Assembly: GCF_963667045.1 (NCBI RefSeq)
Contig: NZ_OY762934.1
Coordinates: 3,974,501-4,038,500 of the forward strand
Length of the DNA stretch: 64,000 nucleotides
Source: an uncultured Cohaesibacter sp.
GTDB lineage: Bacteria > Pseudomonadota > Alphaproteobacteria > Rhizobiales > Cohaesibacteraceae
Direction: 5' to 3'
How positions within the stretch are numbered: the first letter of the stretch is position 1; each line of letters starts with the position of its first letter. Below the pieces are notes generated by a model that was not told the DNA's origin, ran no database searches, and saw only the letters and a program-made list of their open reading frames with translations. Below are positions 28,523-38,928 of this stretch, piece by piece. The translations under genes were made by a program, and so were the position numbers.

Positions 28523-29869
28523 ATGGCTAAATATTTCGGAACGGACGGTATTCGAGGCTGCGCCAATCGTTTTCCAATGACGCCGGAAATTGCAATGAAG
28601 GTCGGTATGGCGACTGGCAAGATCTTCCGGCGGGGGGACTTCCGCCATCGTGTTGTGATCGGGAAGGATACGCGGCTGTCCGGCTACATGCTGGAGCCTG
28701 CACTTACAGCAGGGTTGACGGCGATGGGCATGGATGTCTTCCTTCTGGGGCCGGTGCCGACGCCGGGCGTTGCCATGTTGACCCGCTCTCTGAGGGCGGA
28801 TCTCGGCGTGATGATTTCCGCTTCCCACAATCCCTATCAGGACAACGGCATCAAGCTGTTTGGTCCGGACGGTTACAAGCTGTCTGACGAAATCGAGGCG
28901 GAGATCGAGGAACTGATCGAAACCGACATGCTGAGCAGTCTGGTGGATCCGGAGCGCTTGGGCCGCACCAAGCGCATCGATAGTGTCTATGACCGCTATA
29001 TCGAATTTGCCAAGCGGACCATGCCAAAGGATCTGTCGCTGGAAGGGCTCCGCGTGGTCATCGACTGCGCCAACGGGGCGGCCTATCGCGTGGCGCCTGA
29101 TGCGCTGTGGGAGCTGGGGGCCGAAGTGGTCAAGATCGGCGTCGATCCCAACGGCTTCAACATCAATGACAATTGCGGCTCGACCTCTGTCGGTGCTCTG
29201 GTCTCCAAGGTGCGGGAAGTCCGCGCCGATATCGGCATTGCGCTTGATGGCGATGCCGACCGGGTGATCATCGTTGATGAAACCGGCACGGTGGTTGACG
29301 GTGACCAGCTGATGGCCGTTGTTGCCGAAAGCTGGTTCCGGGAAGGGCTGCTGACGGCTCCGGGCATCGTGGCAACGGTCATGTCTAACCTTGGTCTGGA
29401 GCGCTATCTCAAGAGCCTCAAGCTTTCGTTGGTGCGCACCAAAGTCGGAGATCGCTATGTGGTCGAGCATATGCGCAAGCATCATTACAACGTGGGCGGC
29501 GAGCAGTCCGGTCACATCGTGCTGAGCGACTATTCCACCACGGGTGACGGCTTGATTGCCGCGCTGCAGATTCTGGCCGTGGTTGTGAAAATGGGTAAAC
29601 CTGTCAGTGAGGTGTGCAATCGTTTCGAGGCTGTGCCTCAATTGCTCAAGAATGTGCGCTTCCAGGAAGGGGCTCCGCTTGAAACCGAGGCGGTCAAAAA
29701 GGCGATCGAAGCGGGCGAAAGCAAGCTGGGCAGCAATGGCCGATTGGTCATCCGCAAGTCCGGCACCGAGCCGCTCATTCGCGTGATGGCAGAAGGCGAC
29801 GATTTCGATCTGGTCGAACAGGTCGTCGATGACATTTGCGGCGAGGTGCGCAAGGTCAGCGCGGCCTAG
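28523..29869 (+). CDS. glmM: Phosphoglucosamine mutase
   Basis: From the ATG at 28523 the protein is 448 aa. It interconverts glucosamine-6-phosphate and glucosamine-1-phosphate for UDP-GlcNAc synthesis. The start [12 protein letters not shown] is diagnostic. The phosphorylated serine is S101 in [13 protein letters not shown], and the Mg2+-binding loop LDGDADR is at 241-247. The sugar-site GGEQSGHI and phosphate-binding [12 protein letters not shown] blocks follow. The ftsH-glmM order is common in proteobacteria. Confidence 0.97.
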   Translation: MAKYFGTDGIRGCANRFPMTPEIAMKVGMATGKIFRRGDFRHRVVIGKDTRLSGYMLEPALTAGLTAMGMDVFLLGPVPTPGVAMLTRSLRADLGVMISASHNPYQDNGIKLFGPDGYKLSDEIEAEIEELIETDMLSSLVDPERLGRTKRIDSVYDRYIEFAKRTMPKDLSLEGLRVVIDCANGAAYRVAPDALWELGAEVVKIGVDPNGFNINDNCGSTSVGALVSKVREVRADIGIALDGDADRVIIVDETGTVVDGDQLMAVVAESWFREGLLTAPGIVATVMSNLGLERYLKSLKLSLVRTKVGDRYVVEHMRKHHYNVGGEQSGHIVLSDYSTTGDGLIAALQILAVVVKMGKPVSEVCNRFEAVPQLLKNVRFQEGAPLETEAVKKAIEAGESKLGSNGRLVIRKSGTEPLIRVMAEGDDFDLVEQVVDDICGEVRKVSAA

Positions 29870-30020
29870 AGCTTGTCGCGTTCATTTGCATTCACTTGAC
29901 TTGCTCTATCTATTTGTTTGGGTGCGAATTCTTTTCGTTAAATCGAGGTCGATTTAGCGCAACGCGCGCTAGGCCCAAAGGGGCCGGGTCTTCAGTTGGC
30001 CCCGGTGTTCATCGTCAATA

Positions 30021-30055
30021 AAAGAAAGCCGCTGCGGTTGTCCGGGCGGCTTTTC
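30021..30055. terminator. Bidirectional terminator between glmM and EamA gene
   Basis: An 8-bp stem (aaagccgc 30025-30032, gcggcttt 30046-30053) is flanked by T-rich sequence on both strands, fitting the convergent genes on either side. Confidence 0.75.
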
Positions 30056-30109
30056 TGATTCTGTGATTTCTATGATCAATTGGCCTTCAAGCTGCTTTCA
30101 TGCCTGATG

Positions 30110-31012
30110 TCAGCTTGCACGCCTGCCGGCGCGACTGCTGATGGCCACGCCTGCGAGGATGATGGCAAAGCCCAGCCAGACGACCCAGGTGAGGCTTTCG
30201 CCCAGAAACAGGATGCCGCCGAGAGCTGTGGCGATCGGAATAAGATAGTTGCTGGTGGCCAGAAAGGTCGCCGTGGTTTGCGATAGCAACACGAATACCA
30301 TGAGGGTCGCCAGCGCTGTAGGCACGATGCCCAGATAGATGAGGATCAGCCACAAATGCGCTGGAGCGGCAAGCAGGGTGTCGACCGGCTCAAGGACCAG
30401 CCCGGCAATCAGCAGCAGCAGGGAAGAGGTCGCAACGACAGCGGTTGCCTTGTCCAGATTGTCTGCCGGAGGGATCATGCGCGATGACACCGTGTTCATG
30501 GCGTAGCACAGGCTGCAGAAGAAAATTGCCAGTTCGCCGAGCAGCTGCAGGGTGTGTTCAGGTGAGGATGGACCATTGTCCGGCTTGATGATCAGCACAA
30601 GACCGGCAAAGCCGATGAGAAACCCAAGGGCCTTGCTGCGGGTCATCTTCTCGTCCGGCAGCAGGAAGTGCGCCAGCCCCAGAACCGACAGCGGCACTGT
30701 TCCAATGAGGATGCCGGCGATGGCCGAGCTGGTATACCGAGACCCCCAGGCCAGAAAGACAAAGGGTACGGCGGAGCTGATCAGGGCCAGCCAGATGACC
30801 CACGGGATGTGATGTCGGCCCAGCGACCACGGCTTCTTGACGATCAGTACACGATAGAGAATGAGGGCGACCGCGCCAGAGCTCACCCGCGCCGCAGTCA
30901 GCCAGATCGGGGTGAGTTCGGTCACAATGACGCGCGTCAGGATGATGGCTGATGCCCAGCAAAGGATGAGAAAGCCCAGAATGAGCCATTGGCGGATGGA
31001 ATGTGTCTGCAT
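30110..31012 (-). CDS. EamA/DMT-family transporter
   Basis: From the ATG at 31012 the protein is 300 aa, the usual size; a longer frame to 31111 adds a polar tail. Ten membrane helices in two EamA repeats are predicted; repeat starts resemble LGFLILCWASAIILTRVIV and LAIFFCSLCYAMNTV. The family exports metabolites such as amino acids or nucleosides. The substrate is unknown. It stands alone, convergent with glmM and divergent from the outer membrane protein gene. Confidence 0.88.
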   Translation of the reverse strand: MQTHSIRQWLILGFLILCWASAIILTRVIVTELTPIWLTAARVSSGAVALILYRVLIVKKPWSLGRHHIPWVIWLALISSAVPFVFLAWGSRYTSSAIAGILIGTVPLSVLGLAHFLLPDEKMTRSKALGFLIGFAGLVLIIKPDNGPSSPEHTLQLLGELAIFFCSLCYAMNTVSSRMIPPADNLDKATAVVATSSLLLLIAGLVLEPVDTLLAAPAHLWLILIYLGIVPTALATLMVFVLLSQTTATFLATSNYLIPIATALGGILFLGESLTWVVWLGFAIILAGVAISSRAGRRAS

Positions 31013-31351
31013 GATTTCCCGGAAATCCGTGACGGTGGGTGCTGCACTGGCTATAGCGGGTTGGGCCCGGCGTTGGCAAGGCATTGCGGCCAGAATGGAT
31101 GTATAATGCACCTTTCGTCGCGGCTCCTTGAGGTTGGGCGTCTTGTCGGTTCTTGATGTGGTAATAATTTGTTAAGAATAAAATTTGCAATTTGCATAAA
31201 TTTATCTATCTCCAATTACCATTGTCACGTTTTCTTGATGTATTTATGTTTAATAATCGTAGTTAATCCAGTATTAAGAAAATTCTGTGATCTTTTCTCT
31301 TGAGTGAAATCTCCAATTCACGTTCAAACCTTTGTGTCGAGAGGAAAAGAG
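31013..31351. other. AT-rich intergenic region before outer membrane protein gene
   Basis: This 339-bp region is markedly AT-rich in its last 190 bp, unlike its neighbours. No gene is visible. It should contain the promoter and a long leader for the barrel protein. Confidence 0.45.
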
Positions 31352-32113
31352 ATGAGCAGCCTCAAAAAAAATCTGTTTTTGAGTGTGTTCGGGGCCGCTA
31401 TGTCAGCTTCTGTTGCTTTTGCAGCGGATTTGCCTGCGCCGCCGGTCATTGAATACGAACCCGAAGCCGTCGTTGAAATCGGTTCTGGATGGTATCTGCG
31501 TGGAGACCTTGGTGTTGCTGCCTATGTTGGTGGCAATGGATCCTGGCTTCCTGCTGTGGGGAACGATCCCAAGTTTTATAATGAGAAAATCAATAACGGT
31601 TGGTTGGCCGGGATTGGTGCGGGTTACTATTTCACCGACCAGCTTCGCGGTGATATAACCCTCGATTATCATGGCAAGGCAAAATATTCCGGCGATGCGA
31701 TCTGCACCAACGTTGGCTGTAACGCCCTCGCTGCAACCACTGAAACGGTTAAGTTCAGCGCCTGGACGTTGATGCTGAATGGTTACTATGATTTCGGTCA
31801 CTGGAATTCCATCACGCCTTATGTCGGCGCTGGTGCTGGTGTGGCCTATCTCAGAGCGACCGACTACAACAGCTCCGATCCGACCACCCAGATTTTTGGC
31901 AACCATTCCAAGTTCAATTTCGCATGGAACGTGATGGCGGGTGCTGCCTTCGATATCAGCGACAGAATGAAACTGGATGCGAACTATCGCCTGATGTCGT
32001 TCGGTCGCGCCGAAACCGGCCACTCGTCGGATCCGGCCCAGATAAACCCGGTCAAGTTCAAGGATCTCTATGCGCATGAGTTCCGCGTTGGTCTGCGCTA
32101 CGACCTGAACTAG
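31352..32113 (+). CDS. Outer membrane beta-barrel protein, Omp25/Omp31-like
   Basis: From the ATG at 31352 (strong site gaggaaaagag) the protein is 253 aa. A signal peptide ends at AFA (residue 24), then ADLPAPPV, a start typical of rhizobial and Brucella porin-like surface proteins. The rest alternates hydrophobic and polar residues as in an eight-stranded barrel (for example GWYLRGDLGVAAYVGG and WTLMLNGYYDFGHW) and ends EFRVGLRYDLN; its last residue is Asn rather than the usual Phe. Possible roles are structural or porin-like. It is followed by a strong terminator. Confidence 0.88.
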   Translation: MSSLKKNLFLSVFGAAMSASVAFAADLPAPPVIEYEPEAVVEIGSGWYLRGDLGVAAYVGGNGSWLPAVGNDPKFYNEKINNGWLAGIGAGYYFTDQLRGDITLDYHGKAKYSGDAICTNVGCNALAATTETVKFSAWTLMLNGYYDFGHWNSITPYVGAGAGVAYLRATDYNSSDPTTQIFGNHSKFNFAWNVMAGAAFDISDRMKLDANYRLMSFGRAETGHSSDPAQINPVKFKDLYAHEFRVGLRYDLN

Positions 32114-32170
32114 ATCGAGCTGAACTGCCTGTCAGTCTCGTGCTGGCCCGTGTTGTCGGGCCTGTATGGA

Positions 32171-32202
32171 CCAAGACGATGCCTGGCCAAGACGATGTCT
32201 GG
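32171..32202. repeat. 16-bp tandem duplication
   Basis: ccaagacgatgcctgg (32171-32186) is directly followed by ccaagacgatgtctgg (32187-32202), one mismatch, between the barrel protein stop and its terminator. Confidence 0.8.
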
Positions 32203-32222
32203 CAGTATGCTGAAAGCTCCTC

Positions 32223-32265
32223 TCGATAAAGGCGTTCATCTTCTGGTGAACGCCTTTATCGATTT
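32223..32265 (+). terminator. Terminator of the outer membrane protein gene
   Basis: A perfect 16-bp stem (32223-32238 with 32247-32262) has an 8-nt loop and is followed by TTT. Its position 110 bp past the stop and its strength suggest it also protects the mRNA 3' end. Confidence 0.85.
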
Positions 32266-32448
32266 CAGGATCATTTGGTGATCCATTGCCACTCTTGTGA
32301 TGCCCAATTGTGCGCCAAAACGGCAACGGCTGTTGCAATCTGGTGCTCAACGCAAAAAATCCGTTTGACGCCTTCAAGAAAGGGTAGTAATCCGGTCTGT
32401 GGGACACCTCTCCCCAACGAGAGGCAACTATCTGTGAGGGTAGCTTAC

Positions 32449-33612
32449 ATGAGCGACATGACTACACCGGCCGTGCGGCCGAACAATACCCATTTCTCTT
32501 CTGGCCCATGCTCCAAGCGTCCAGGTTGGTCTTTCGACAGCCTGTCTGATGCGCCACTGGGCCGCTCCCACCGCGCAAAACTTGGCAAATCCAAGCTGCA
32601 AGAATCCATCGACCTGACGCGCGAAGTACTCGGCGTTCCAGCCGACTATCGCATTGGCGTCGTGCCTGCGTCTGACACCGGCGCTGTCGAAATGGCCCTG
32701 TGGTCCCTGCTTGGTGCACGCGGTACCGATATTCTCGTCTGGGAAAGCTTTGGTGCGGGCTGGGCAACCGATGTTGTCAAGCAGCTCAAGCTTGACGATG
32801 TCCGGGTGATGAAGGCCGACTACGGTCAGATCCCCGATCTCGGCGCGGTTGACTTTTCCCGCGACGTTGTCTTCACCTGGAACGGCACCACCTCCGGCGT
32901 GCGCGTGCCCAACGGTGACTGGATCGCAGCAGACCGCGAAGGTTTGACCATTTGCGATGCCACGTCCGCTGCCTTTGCCCAGGATCTTGACTGGGACAAG
33001 CTCGATGTTGTCACTTACAGCTGGCAGAAAGTGCTGGGTGGGGAAGCGGCTCACGGCATGCTGATCCTGTCGCCACGCGCTGTCGAGCGTCTTGAAAGCT
33101 ACACCCCTGCATGGCCGATGCCGAAAATCTTCCGCATGACCAAGGGGGGCAAGCTGATCGAGGGCATCTTCCGCGGTGAAACGATCAACACGCCGTCCAT
33201 GCTCTGTGTCGAGGACTATATCGACGCGCTCAAATGGGCCAAGGAAATCGGCGGGCTTGACGGTCTGATGAAACGGGCCAACGCCAACCTCGCAACCCTT
33301 GAAGCATGGGCCGACCAGTCCGACTGGATCGACTTCCTTGCCAAGGACAAGGCCATCCGCTCCAACACTTCCGTGTGCTTTATCATCAAGGACAAGGATG
33401 TTGCGGCGCTTGATGCCGATGCTCAGGCCAAGTTTGCCAAGGCTCTGGTTGCTCGCCTTGAAAAGGAAGGCGTCGCCTATGACATCGGCGCCTATCGCGA
33501 TGCGCCGACCGGTCTGCGTATCTGGGCCGGTGCCACGATCGAGGCTTCCGATCTGGAAGCCCTGACCCATTGGCTCGATTGGGCCTTTGCTCAGGAAAAG
33601 GCCGCTCTCTGA
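32449..33612 (+). CDS. serC: Phosphoserine aminotransferase
   Basis: From the ATG at 32449 (gagg ribosome site) the protein is 387 aa; an ATG three codons later is also possible. It makes 3-phosphoserine from 3-phosphohydroxypyruvate with glutamate, using PLP. The PLP lysine is K194 in [13 protein letters not shown]. The N-terminal [12 protein letters not shown] and the block [15 protein letters not shown] are typical of the alphaproteobacterial SerC subgroup. It is followed 144 bp later by serA, which supplies its substrate. Confidence 0.95.
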   Translation: MSDMTTPAVRPNNTHFSSGPCSKRPGWSFDSLSDAPLGRSHRAKLGKSKLQESIDLTREVLGVPADYRIGVVPASDTGAVEMALWSLLGARGTDILVWESFGAGWATDVVKQLKLDDVRVMKADYGQIPDLGAVDFSRDVVFTWNGTTSGVRVPNGDWIAADREGLTICDATSAAFAQDLDWDKLDVVTYSWQKVLGGEAAHGMLILSPRAVERLESYTPAWPMPKIFRMTKGGKLIEGIFRGETINTPSMLCVEDYIDALKWAKEIGGLDGLMKRANANLATLEAWADQSDWIDFLAKDKAIRSNTSVCFIIKDKDVAALDADAQAKFAKALVARLEKEGVAYDIGAYRDAPTGLRIWAGATIEASDLEALTHWLDWAFAQEKAAL

Positions 33613-33756
33613 TCAGAGTAGGGTCTTTGGTATCGAAAGCCGAATTGACGGCCCTGCCAGTCAGGGCCGTTGCAAGATCCCGTTATCACATTTTGTTTCA
33701 TGCAGCCTGCAGCGCCGGGGAGTTGGCGCGCGTTGCAAACCAGTGAGGATAATCCC

Positions 33757-35346
33757 ATGGCTAAAGTGCTTATTTCCGACAGTCTGTCTCCAACCGCCGT
33801 TCAGGTCTTCAAGGACAAGGGTGTCGAGGTTGACTACATGCCGGACCTTGGCAAGGACAAGGACAAGCTGATCGAGATCATCGGTCAGTATGACGGTCTG
33901 GCCATCCGCTCTGCCACCAAGGCAACCGAAAAGGTGATTGCTGCTGCCGACAATCTCAAGGTCATCGGGCGCGCCGGTATCGGTGTTGATAACGTGGACA
34001 TCGAGAAGGCCACCCAGCGCGGTATCATCGTGATGAACACGCCGTTCGGCAACTCCATCACCACCGCAGAGCATGCCATTGCCATGATGTTCGCCGTTGC
34101 CCGCCAGATTCCGGCTGCCGACGCTTCGACGCAGGCTGGCAAATGGGAAAAGTCCAAGTTCATGGGTGTCGAGATCACCTCCAAGACTCTCGGTATCATC
34201 GGCTGCGGCAACATCGGCGGCATCGTTGCCACCCGCGCTGTCGGTCTTAAGATGAAGGTTCTGGCGTTCGATCCGTTCCTTTCCCCCGAGCGTGCTGTCG
34301 AGCTGGGTGTCGAGAAGGTCGAGCTTGACGATCTGTTCAAGCGGGCCGACTTCATTTCCCTGCATACACCGCTCACCGACAAGACCCGCAACATTGTCTC
34401 TGCCGAGGCGATCACCAAGATGAAGGACGGTGTCCGCATCATCAACTGCGCCCGTGGCGGTCTGGTTGACGAAGAGGCTCTGGCCGAGGCCATCAAGTCC
34501 GGCAAGGTGGCCGGGGCTGCCTTTGACGTGTTTACTTCTGAACCTGCCAAGGAAAACGTGCTGTTCGGTCTGCCGAACGTGGTCTGCACGCCGCATCTTG
34601 GCGCGTCCACGTCGGAAGCTCAGGAGAATGTTGCCATCCAGGTGGCCGAGCAGATGGCCGACTATCTGGTCAACGGGGCCGTTTCCAACGCCCTCAACAT
34701 GCCGTCTATCACCGCTGAGGAAGCGCCGCGCCTGACGCCGTTCGTCAAGCTTGCCGACCAGCTGGGTTCCTTTGCCGGTCAGCTGACCGAAAGCGGCCTC
34801 AAGGGGATCCGCATCGAGTATGAAGGCGATGTTGCCGACATGAACACCCGCGCACTGACCTCTGTCGTGCTGGCTGGTGTTCTCAAGCCGCTGTTGCAGA
34901 CCGTCAACATGGTCTCTGCTCCGGCTGTTGCGCGGGAGCGGGGCGTCACCATCGAGGAAACCCGTCGCGAACAGCAGGGCAACTACGAAAACTACATTCG
35001 TCTGACGCTGGTGACCGAGCGCCAGGAACGCTCTGTGGCTGGTACGGTGTTCGGCGATTCCAAACCGCGTATCATCCAGATCAAGGGCATCAACATGGAA
35101 GCCGAGCTGGGCGAGAACATGCTCTACATCACCAACAAGGACAAGCCGGGCTTCATCGGTCGTCTTGGCACGTTGCTTGGCAAGGCTGAACTCAACATCG
35201 CGACCTTCAATCTGGGCCGCAAGCAGGCTGGTGATGACGCCATCGCACTGATCGAGATCGATGGCGCGATCAGCGACAAGGTGATTGCCGAAATCGAGGC
35301 TCTGGAAGGCGTGGTTCAGGCAAAGGCCCTGAAGTTCACCGTCTAG
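33757..35346 (+). CDS. serA: D-3-phosphoglycerate dehydrogenase
   Basis: From the ATG at 33757 (gaggat site) the protein is 529 aa, the long SerA type with an extra allosteric substrate-binding domain and a C-terminal ACT domain (about 455-529, starting NMLYITNKDKPGF). The NAD-binding motif is GIIGCGNIGGIV, and the catalytic regions are INCARGGLVDEEAL and CTPHLGASTSEAQ. It performs the first committed step of serine synthesis and is usually inhibited by serine via the ACT domain. With serC it forms a biosynthetic pair. Confidence 0.97.
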   Translation: MAKVLISDSLSPTAVQVFKDKGVEVDYMPDLGKDKDKLIEIIGQYDGLAIRSATKATEKVIAAADNLKVIGRAGIGVDNVDIEKATQRGIIVMNTPFGNSITTAEHAIAMMFAVARQIPAADASTQAGKWEKSKFMGVEITSKTLGIIGCGNIGGIVATRAVGLKMKVLAFDPFLSPERAVELGVEKVELDDLFKRADFISLHTPLTDKTRNIVSAEAITKMKDGVRIINCARGGLVDEEALAEAIKSGKVAGAAFDVFTSEPAKENVLFGLPNVVCTPHLGASTSEAQENVAIQVAEQMADYLVNGAVSNALNMPSITAEEAPRLTPFVKLADQLGSFAGQLTESGLKGIRIEYEGDVADMNTRALTSVVLAGVLKPLLQTVNMVSAPAVARERGVTIEETRREQQGNYENYIRLTLVTERQERSVAGTVFGDSKPRIIQIKGINMEAELGENMLYITNKDKPGFIGRLGTLLGKAELNIATFNLGRKQAGDDAIALIEIDGAISDKVIAEIEALEGVVQAKALKFTV

Positions 35347-35828
35347 GATTATCGCCTGCCTTTTGTGCTATGAGTGCAAGATATCATGAGGGCGTTCTGG
35401 ATCAATCGGGTCTGGAACGCCCTCTATGTTATGGCTGGCTGAGTCCTCGATTGGTGGATTCGGGCTTGTTTCATGCCCTCTGACCGGTGACATCCGGGCA
35501 CAGGCCATCGGTTACTGTGCAAATGCAGCAAAAAGCGCAAAAATATGTAGGATCAGTGGTGTTCAAAGCTTTGAAAAGTCGGTTTCCTACTCGCTTCACA
35601 TCAAAGAATTGTCTATAGTCCAGCTCGCTTGGTGAGGTGGTTTCAGCCCTGTGGTGGCGGGATCCGGTCATCAAGGGGTGTGCCTTGTCAGATAAGGCGC
35701 GTTTCCATGGGATTGGGTTGGCCGGTGTGTTTGCTCCGGCCTGATTTCCCGTTATCTCCTAGTCTGCTTTTGTGAAGCAATCGGGCCGATCCCTCTCAAA
35801 CATAACGTTATTAAAGGAGCTCGCATCG
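35347..35828. other. Intergenic region serA-purA
   Basis: No gene is seen in 482 bp. A 10-bp perfect stem (gagggcgttc 35388-35397, gaacgccctc 35415-35424) lies 40 bp past serA and may terminate it, although the T tract is poor. A perfect 14-bp palindrome ttcaaagctttgaa sits at 35562-35575 and may be an operator or chance. Confidence 0.5.
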
Positions 35829-37124
35829 ATGGCAAATGTTGTGGTCGTCGGGTCGCAGTGGGGCGACGAGGGAAAAGGCAAGATTGTAGACTGGTTGTCG
35901 GAGCGAGCCGATATCGTGGTGCGCTTTCAGGGCGGCCATAACGCTGGCCACACGCTGGTGATCGATGGCGTCAGCTACAAACTCAGCCTTCTGCCGTCCG
36001 GTGTGGTCCGTCCCGGCACCATGGGTGTGATCGGCAACGGTGTCGTGCTTGACCCCCATGCGTTGGTTGCAGAAATTGCCCGTCTGGGCGATCAGGGCGT
36101 CAAGGTTTCCCGTGACAACTTGCGCATTGCCGAAAATGCCACCCTCATTCTGTCGCTGCATCGCGAACTTGATGCAATGCGTGAGGAAGCTGCTTCTGCC
36201 GGTACCAAGATCGGCACCACCAAGCGCGGCATTGGCCCTGCTTATGAAGACAAGGTCGGCCGACGTGCCGTGCGCGTGATGGATCTTGCCGATCCGGATA
36301 CGCTGCCTGCAAAGATCGACCGTCTTCTTGCTCACCACAACCCGCTGCGCCGTGGTCTTGGTGTGAAAGAAATCAAGCGCGAAGACATTTTTGAAGAACT
36401 GATGAGTGTTGCCGATCAGGTGTTGCCGTTCATGGACCAGAGCTGGCGTCTTCTCGACCAGGCTCGCAAGGCTGGCAAACGGATTCTGTTCGAAGGGGCG
36501 CAGGGCGCTCTGCTCGACGTGGATCACGGCACCTATCCGTTCGTGACCTCCTCGCATACCTCAGCCGGTCAGGCTGCGGCCGGTTCGGGCATCGGCCCTT
36601 CTGCGCTCAACTATGTTCTGGGTATCACCAAAGCCTATACCACGCGAGTTGGCGAAGGACCGTTCCCGACAGAGCTGTTTGACGAAGTCGGGGCTTTCCT
36701 TGGCGAAAAGGGCCATGAATATGGCGTTGTCACCGGCCGCAAGCGCCGCTGTGGCTGGTTCGATGCCGTGCTCGTTCGTCAGACCGTTTGCACCTCCGGC
36801 ATCACCGGTATTGCCCTGACCAAACTGGATGTGCTTGACGGGTTGGAAGAAATCAAGATATGCGTCGGCTATATGCTGGATGGCGAACGAATCGATTATC
36901 TGCCTGCTTCGCAGGGGGCTCAGGCTCGGGTGGAACCGATTTATGAGACCCTTGAAGGCTGGTCGGAATCAACGGCGGGCGCTCGCAGCTGGAAGGATCT
37001 TCCGGCTCAGGCAGTCAAATATGTCCGTCATGTTGAAGAGTTGATCGGTGCGCCGGTTGCTCTGCTCTCGACCAGTCCTGAACGTGAAGACACGATTCTC
37101 GTGCAGGATCCGTATCAAGACTAG
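35829..37124 (+). CDS. purA: Adenylosuccinate synthetase
   Basis: From the ATG at 35829 (aggag site) the protein is 431 aa. It joins IMP and aspartate with GTP on the way to AMP. The GTP loop [15 protein letters not shown] (8-22), the catalytic histidine block GGHNAGHT and the late [15 protein letters not shown] are all intact. It is followed 79 bp later by an unrecognised membrane protein gene. Confidence 0.97.
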   Translation: MANVVVVGSQWGDEGKGKIVDWLSERADIVVRFQGGHNAGHTLVIDGVSYKLSLLPSGVVRPGTMGVIGNGVVLDPHALVAEIARLGDQGVKVSRDNLRIAENATLILSLHRELDAMREEAASAGTKIGTTKRGIGPAYEDKVGRRAVRVMDLADPDTLPAKIDRLLAHHNPLRRGLGVKEIKREDIFEELMSVADQVLPFMDQSWRLLDQARKAGKRILFEGAQGALLDVDHGTYPFVTSSHTSAGQAAAGSGIGPSALNYVLGITKAYTTRVGEGPFPTELFDEVGAFLGEKGHEYGVVTGRKRRCGWFDAVLVRQTVCTSGITGIALTKLDVLDGLEEIKICVGYMLDGERIDYLPASQGAQARVEPIYETLEGWSESTAGARSWKDLPAQAVKYVRHVEELIGAPVALLSTSPEREDTILVQDPYQD

Positions 37125-37203
37125 CATGGGGTTGCCTATTGTCTTGGTTGGTGCGATCTTTTGTGTTCAGATGGTTCCGGCGGACAAGCAAATGGAATAG
37201 GAA

Positions 37204-38790
37204 ATGGCGGACTATTACGCAATTTTGAAGCGGGCTGTAGAGGCGGTGCCATCCCAATCGCGGGAACAGCGCCAGACGATCTACGACAAGGCGCGCAAGG
37301 CGCTTTTGACGAAGCTTCAGAATATGGATCCGCCATTGGCCCCAGCCGATATCTCCAAACAGCGCATGGCGCTGGAAGAGGCGATCAGGGCTGTCGAGCG
37401 GGATTTGAGCGAGAGCAGCGAAAAGGCTGCTGAACCGGCTCAGGTCTCTGCGGGCTCTGAAGAGACACATGCAGGGCGCGGGCCTGTTCAGGACGCCGCG
37501 CCAGCTGCTCGGGTTGAAGCGGCTGTACCCGCTGCTGCCACACAGGTGGCCCCTGTCGCGCCATCGGCTCCCAAGGAGCGGCCAAAGTCCGAGCCGCCGG
37601 AGCCGCGGTCATCTTCCGACAAGGTCGTGCGCCGGGCCGGGCAGGATGTCCTCAAGAATGCCGTGCGTGACGCCAACGCGTTGGGAGAAGCCAGCAAGAA
37701 GGCGGTCAACAAGGCGCGGGATGCTGCCGACGCTGTTGGCGAAGAGCGCGACAGTGGCGAGGTTGCCCGTATCGAGCCAACGCTCGGTGACGCGGTCGTT
37801 TCCCAGTCTAAAACCTACAAGCGCACCAGTATTGAAGATGGCGTTTCCGAACGCCCCGGCTATGCATCCGGCGATGATGGCGAGGGAGCGACAAAGCCTA
37901 AATTCGGCTTGATCGCCATTGTGCTCATCGTGATTGGTGTGCTGGCGGGCAGTGGTTATCTGCTCTATGCCAACAAGGATGCCTTCCTGTCGTCAGGCTC
38001 CGAGACAGTAACGACGCGGATCGAGACCAAAGCCGGTGCTGATCAGGCTGTCGGCAAGACCGAGCCCGGGCAAGATGGTGCCGCTGCCGACATGGAGGCC
38101 AAGTCGGTCAGAACCATTACGGTGACACCACCCGGAACCAGCGATGGCGCTGCAGATGATGGTGCGGCTGCTGATGCTGCTACCGTTCCGGCAGGCACTG
38201 CTGATACGGCCGCAAATGCGACGACTGCTGACGATACCGGCACCAACAACGCCGGTCTTCCTGTGGCCCAGCGGTCTATCCTTTACGAGGAACCCGGCAG
38301 CGATGGCGAACCGGGCTCGGCCAGTGGTGGCGAGGTGGTCTGGAAGCTGGAAGGCTCCGGCGATGACGCGGTCGTGCGGATCGATGCGACGATCCCGGAT
38401 CGGAGCATGAGCTTCGACATTACCATCAAGAAAAATCTGGACGCTGAATTGCCAGCATCCCACCTCATCGAAATCTCGGCCTCGCGCGCAAATGGGGATC
38501 CGACCCGGGCCATCGTCAAGATTCCGGGCCTCATTCTCAAGCCGACGGAACAGAGCCGCGGTGAAGGACTTGTTGGCGCTGCCATTCGTATCGCCGATGA
38601 CCTGCACTGGGTTGCGCTGACGTCTGGCGAGCGGGAAGAGCGGTATAATCTTGAACTGCTGCACCTGCGCGGTTGGATCGACATTCCCATCCAGTATCAG
38701 TCAGGACGCCGTGCAATCCTTACGCTGGAAAAAGGCGATGCTGGCGACAAGGTGATCTCTGACGCCATCAAGGCCTGGACTGGCCAGTAA
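37204..38790 (+). CDS. Conserved membrane-anchored protein of unknown function
   Basis: This 528-aa protein has a compact N-terminal helical domain (about 1-70, MADYYAILKRAVEAVP, then TIYDKARKALLTKL), an Ala/Pro/Glu-rich linker to about 230, one membrane helix at 233-254, an Ala/Asp/Thr-rich stretch to about 350, and a C-terminal domain (about 360-528, from EVVWKLEGSG) rich in beta strands. The topology suggests a cytoplasmic N-terminus and an extracytoplasmic C-terminal domain. Similar proteins are common beside rpoH or purA in Hyphomicrobiales. No catalytic motif is visible. Confidence 0.7.
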   Translation: MADYYAILKRAVEAVPSQSREQRQTIYDKARKALLTKLQNMDPPLAPADISKQRMALEEAIRAVERDLSESSEKAAEPAQVSAGSEETHAGRGPVQDAAPAARVEAAVPAAATQVAPVAPSAPKERPKSEPPEPRSSSDKVVRRAGQDVLKNAVRDANALGEASKKAVNKARDAADAVGEERDSGEVARIEPTLGDAVVSQSKTYKRTSIEDGVSERPGYASGDDGEGATKPKFGLIAIVLIVIGVLAGSGYLLYANKDAFLSSGSETVTTRIETKAGADQAVGKTEPGQDGAAADMEAKSVRTITVTPPGTSDGAADDGAAADAATVPAGTADTAANATTADDTGTNNAGLPVAQRSILYEEPGSDGEPGSASGGEVVWKLEGSGDDAVVRIDATIPDRSMSFDITIKKNLDAELPASHLIEISASRANGDPTRAIVKIPGLILKPTEQSRGEGLVGAAIRIADDLHWVALTSGEREERYNLELLHLRGWIDIPIQYQSGRRAILTLEKGDAGDKVISDAIKAWTGQ

Positions 38791-38846
38791 TGGCCTGATA
38801 CTGGCCTGCTGAGCAGTGCCGGAAGGAAAGCCGTAACGTGATACCA

Positions 38847-38881
38847 AAAAGGCTGCTGCAGGGGATCTGCAGCAGCCTTTT
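38847..38881. terminator. Bidirectional terminator between the unknown gene and rpoH
   Basis: A perfect 14-bp stem (38847-38860 with 38868-38881) carries A and T runs at its base on both strands. The two flanking genes converge on it. Confidence 0.9.
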
Positions 38882-38928
38882 AAATAGAATAGTCTGGGCC
38901 GCCCGGGGTCGTTTGGCGAGGCAAGGGG

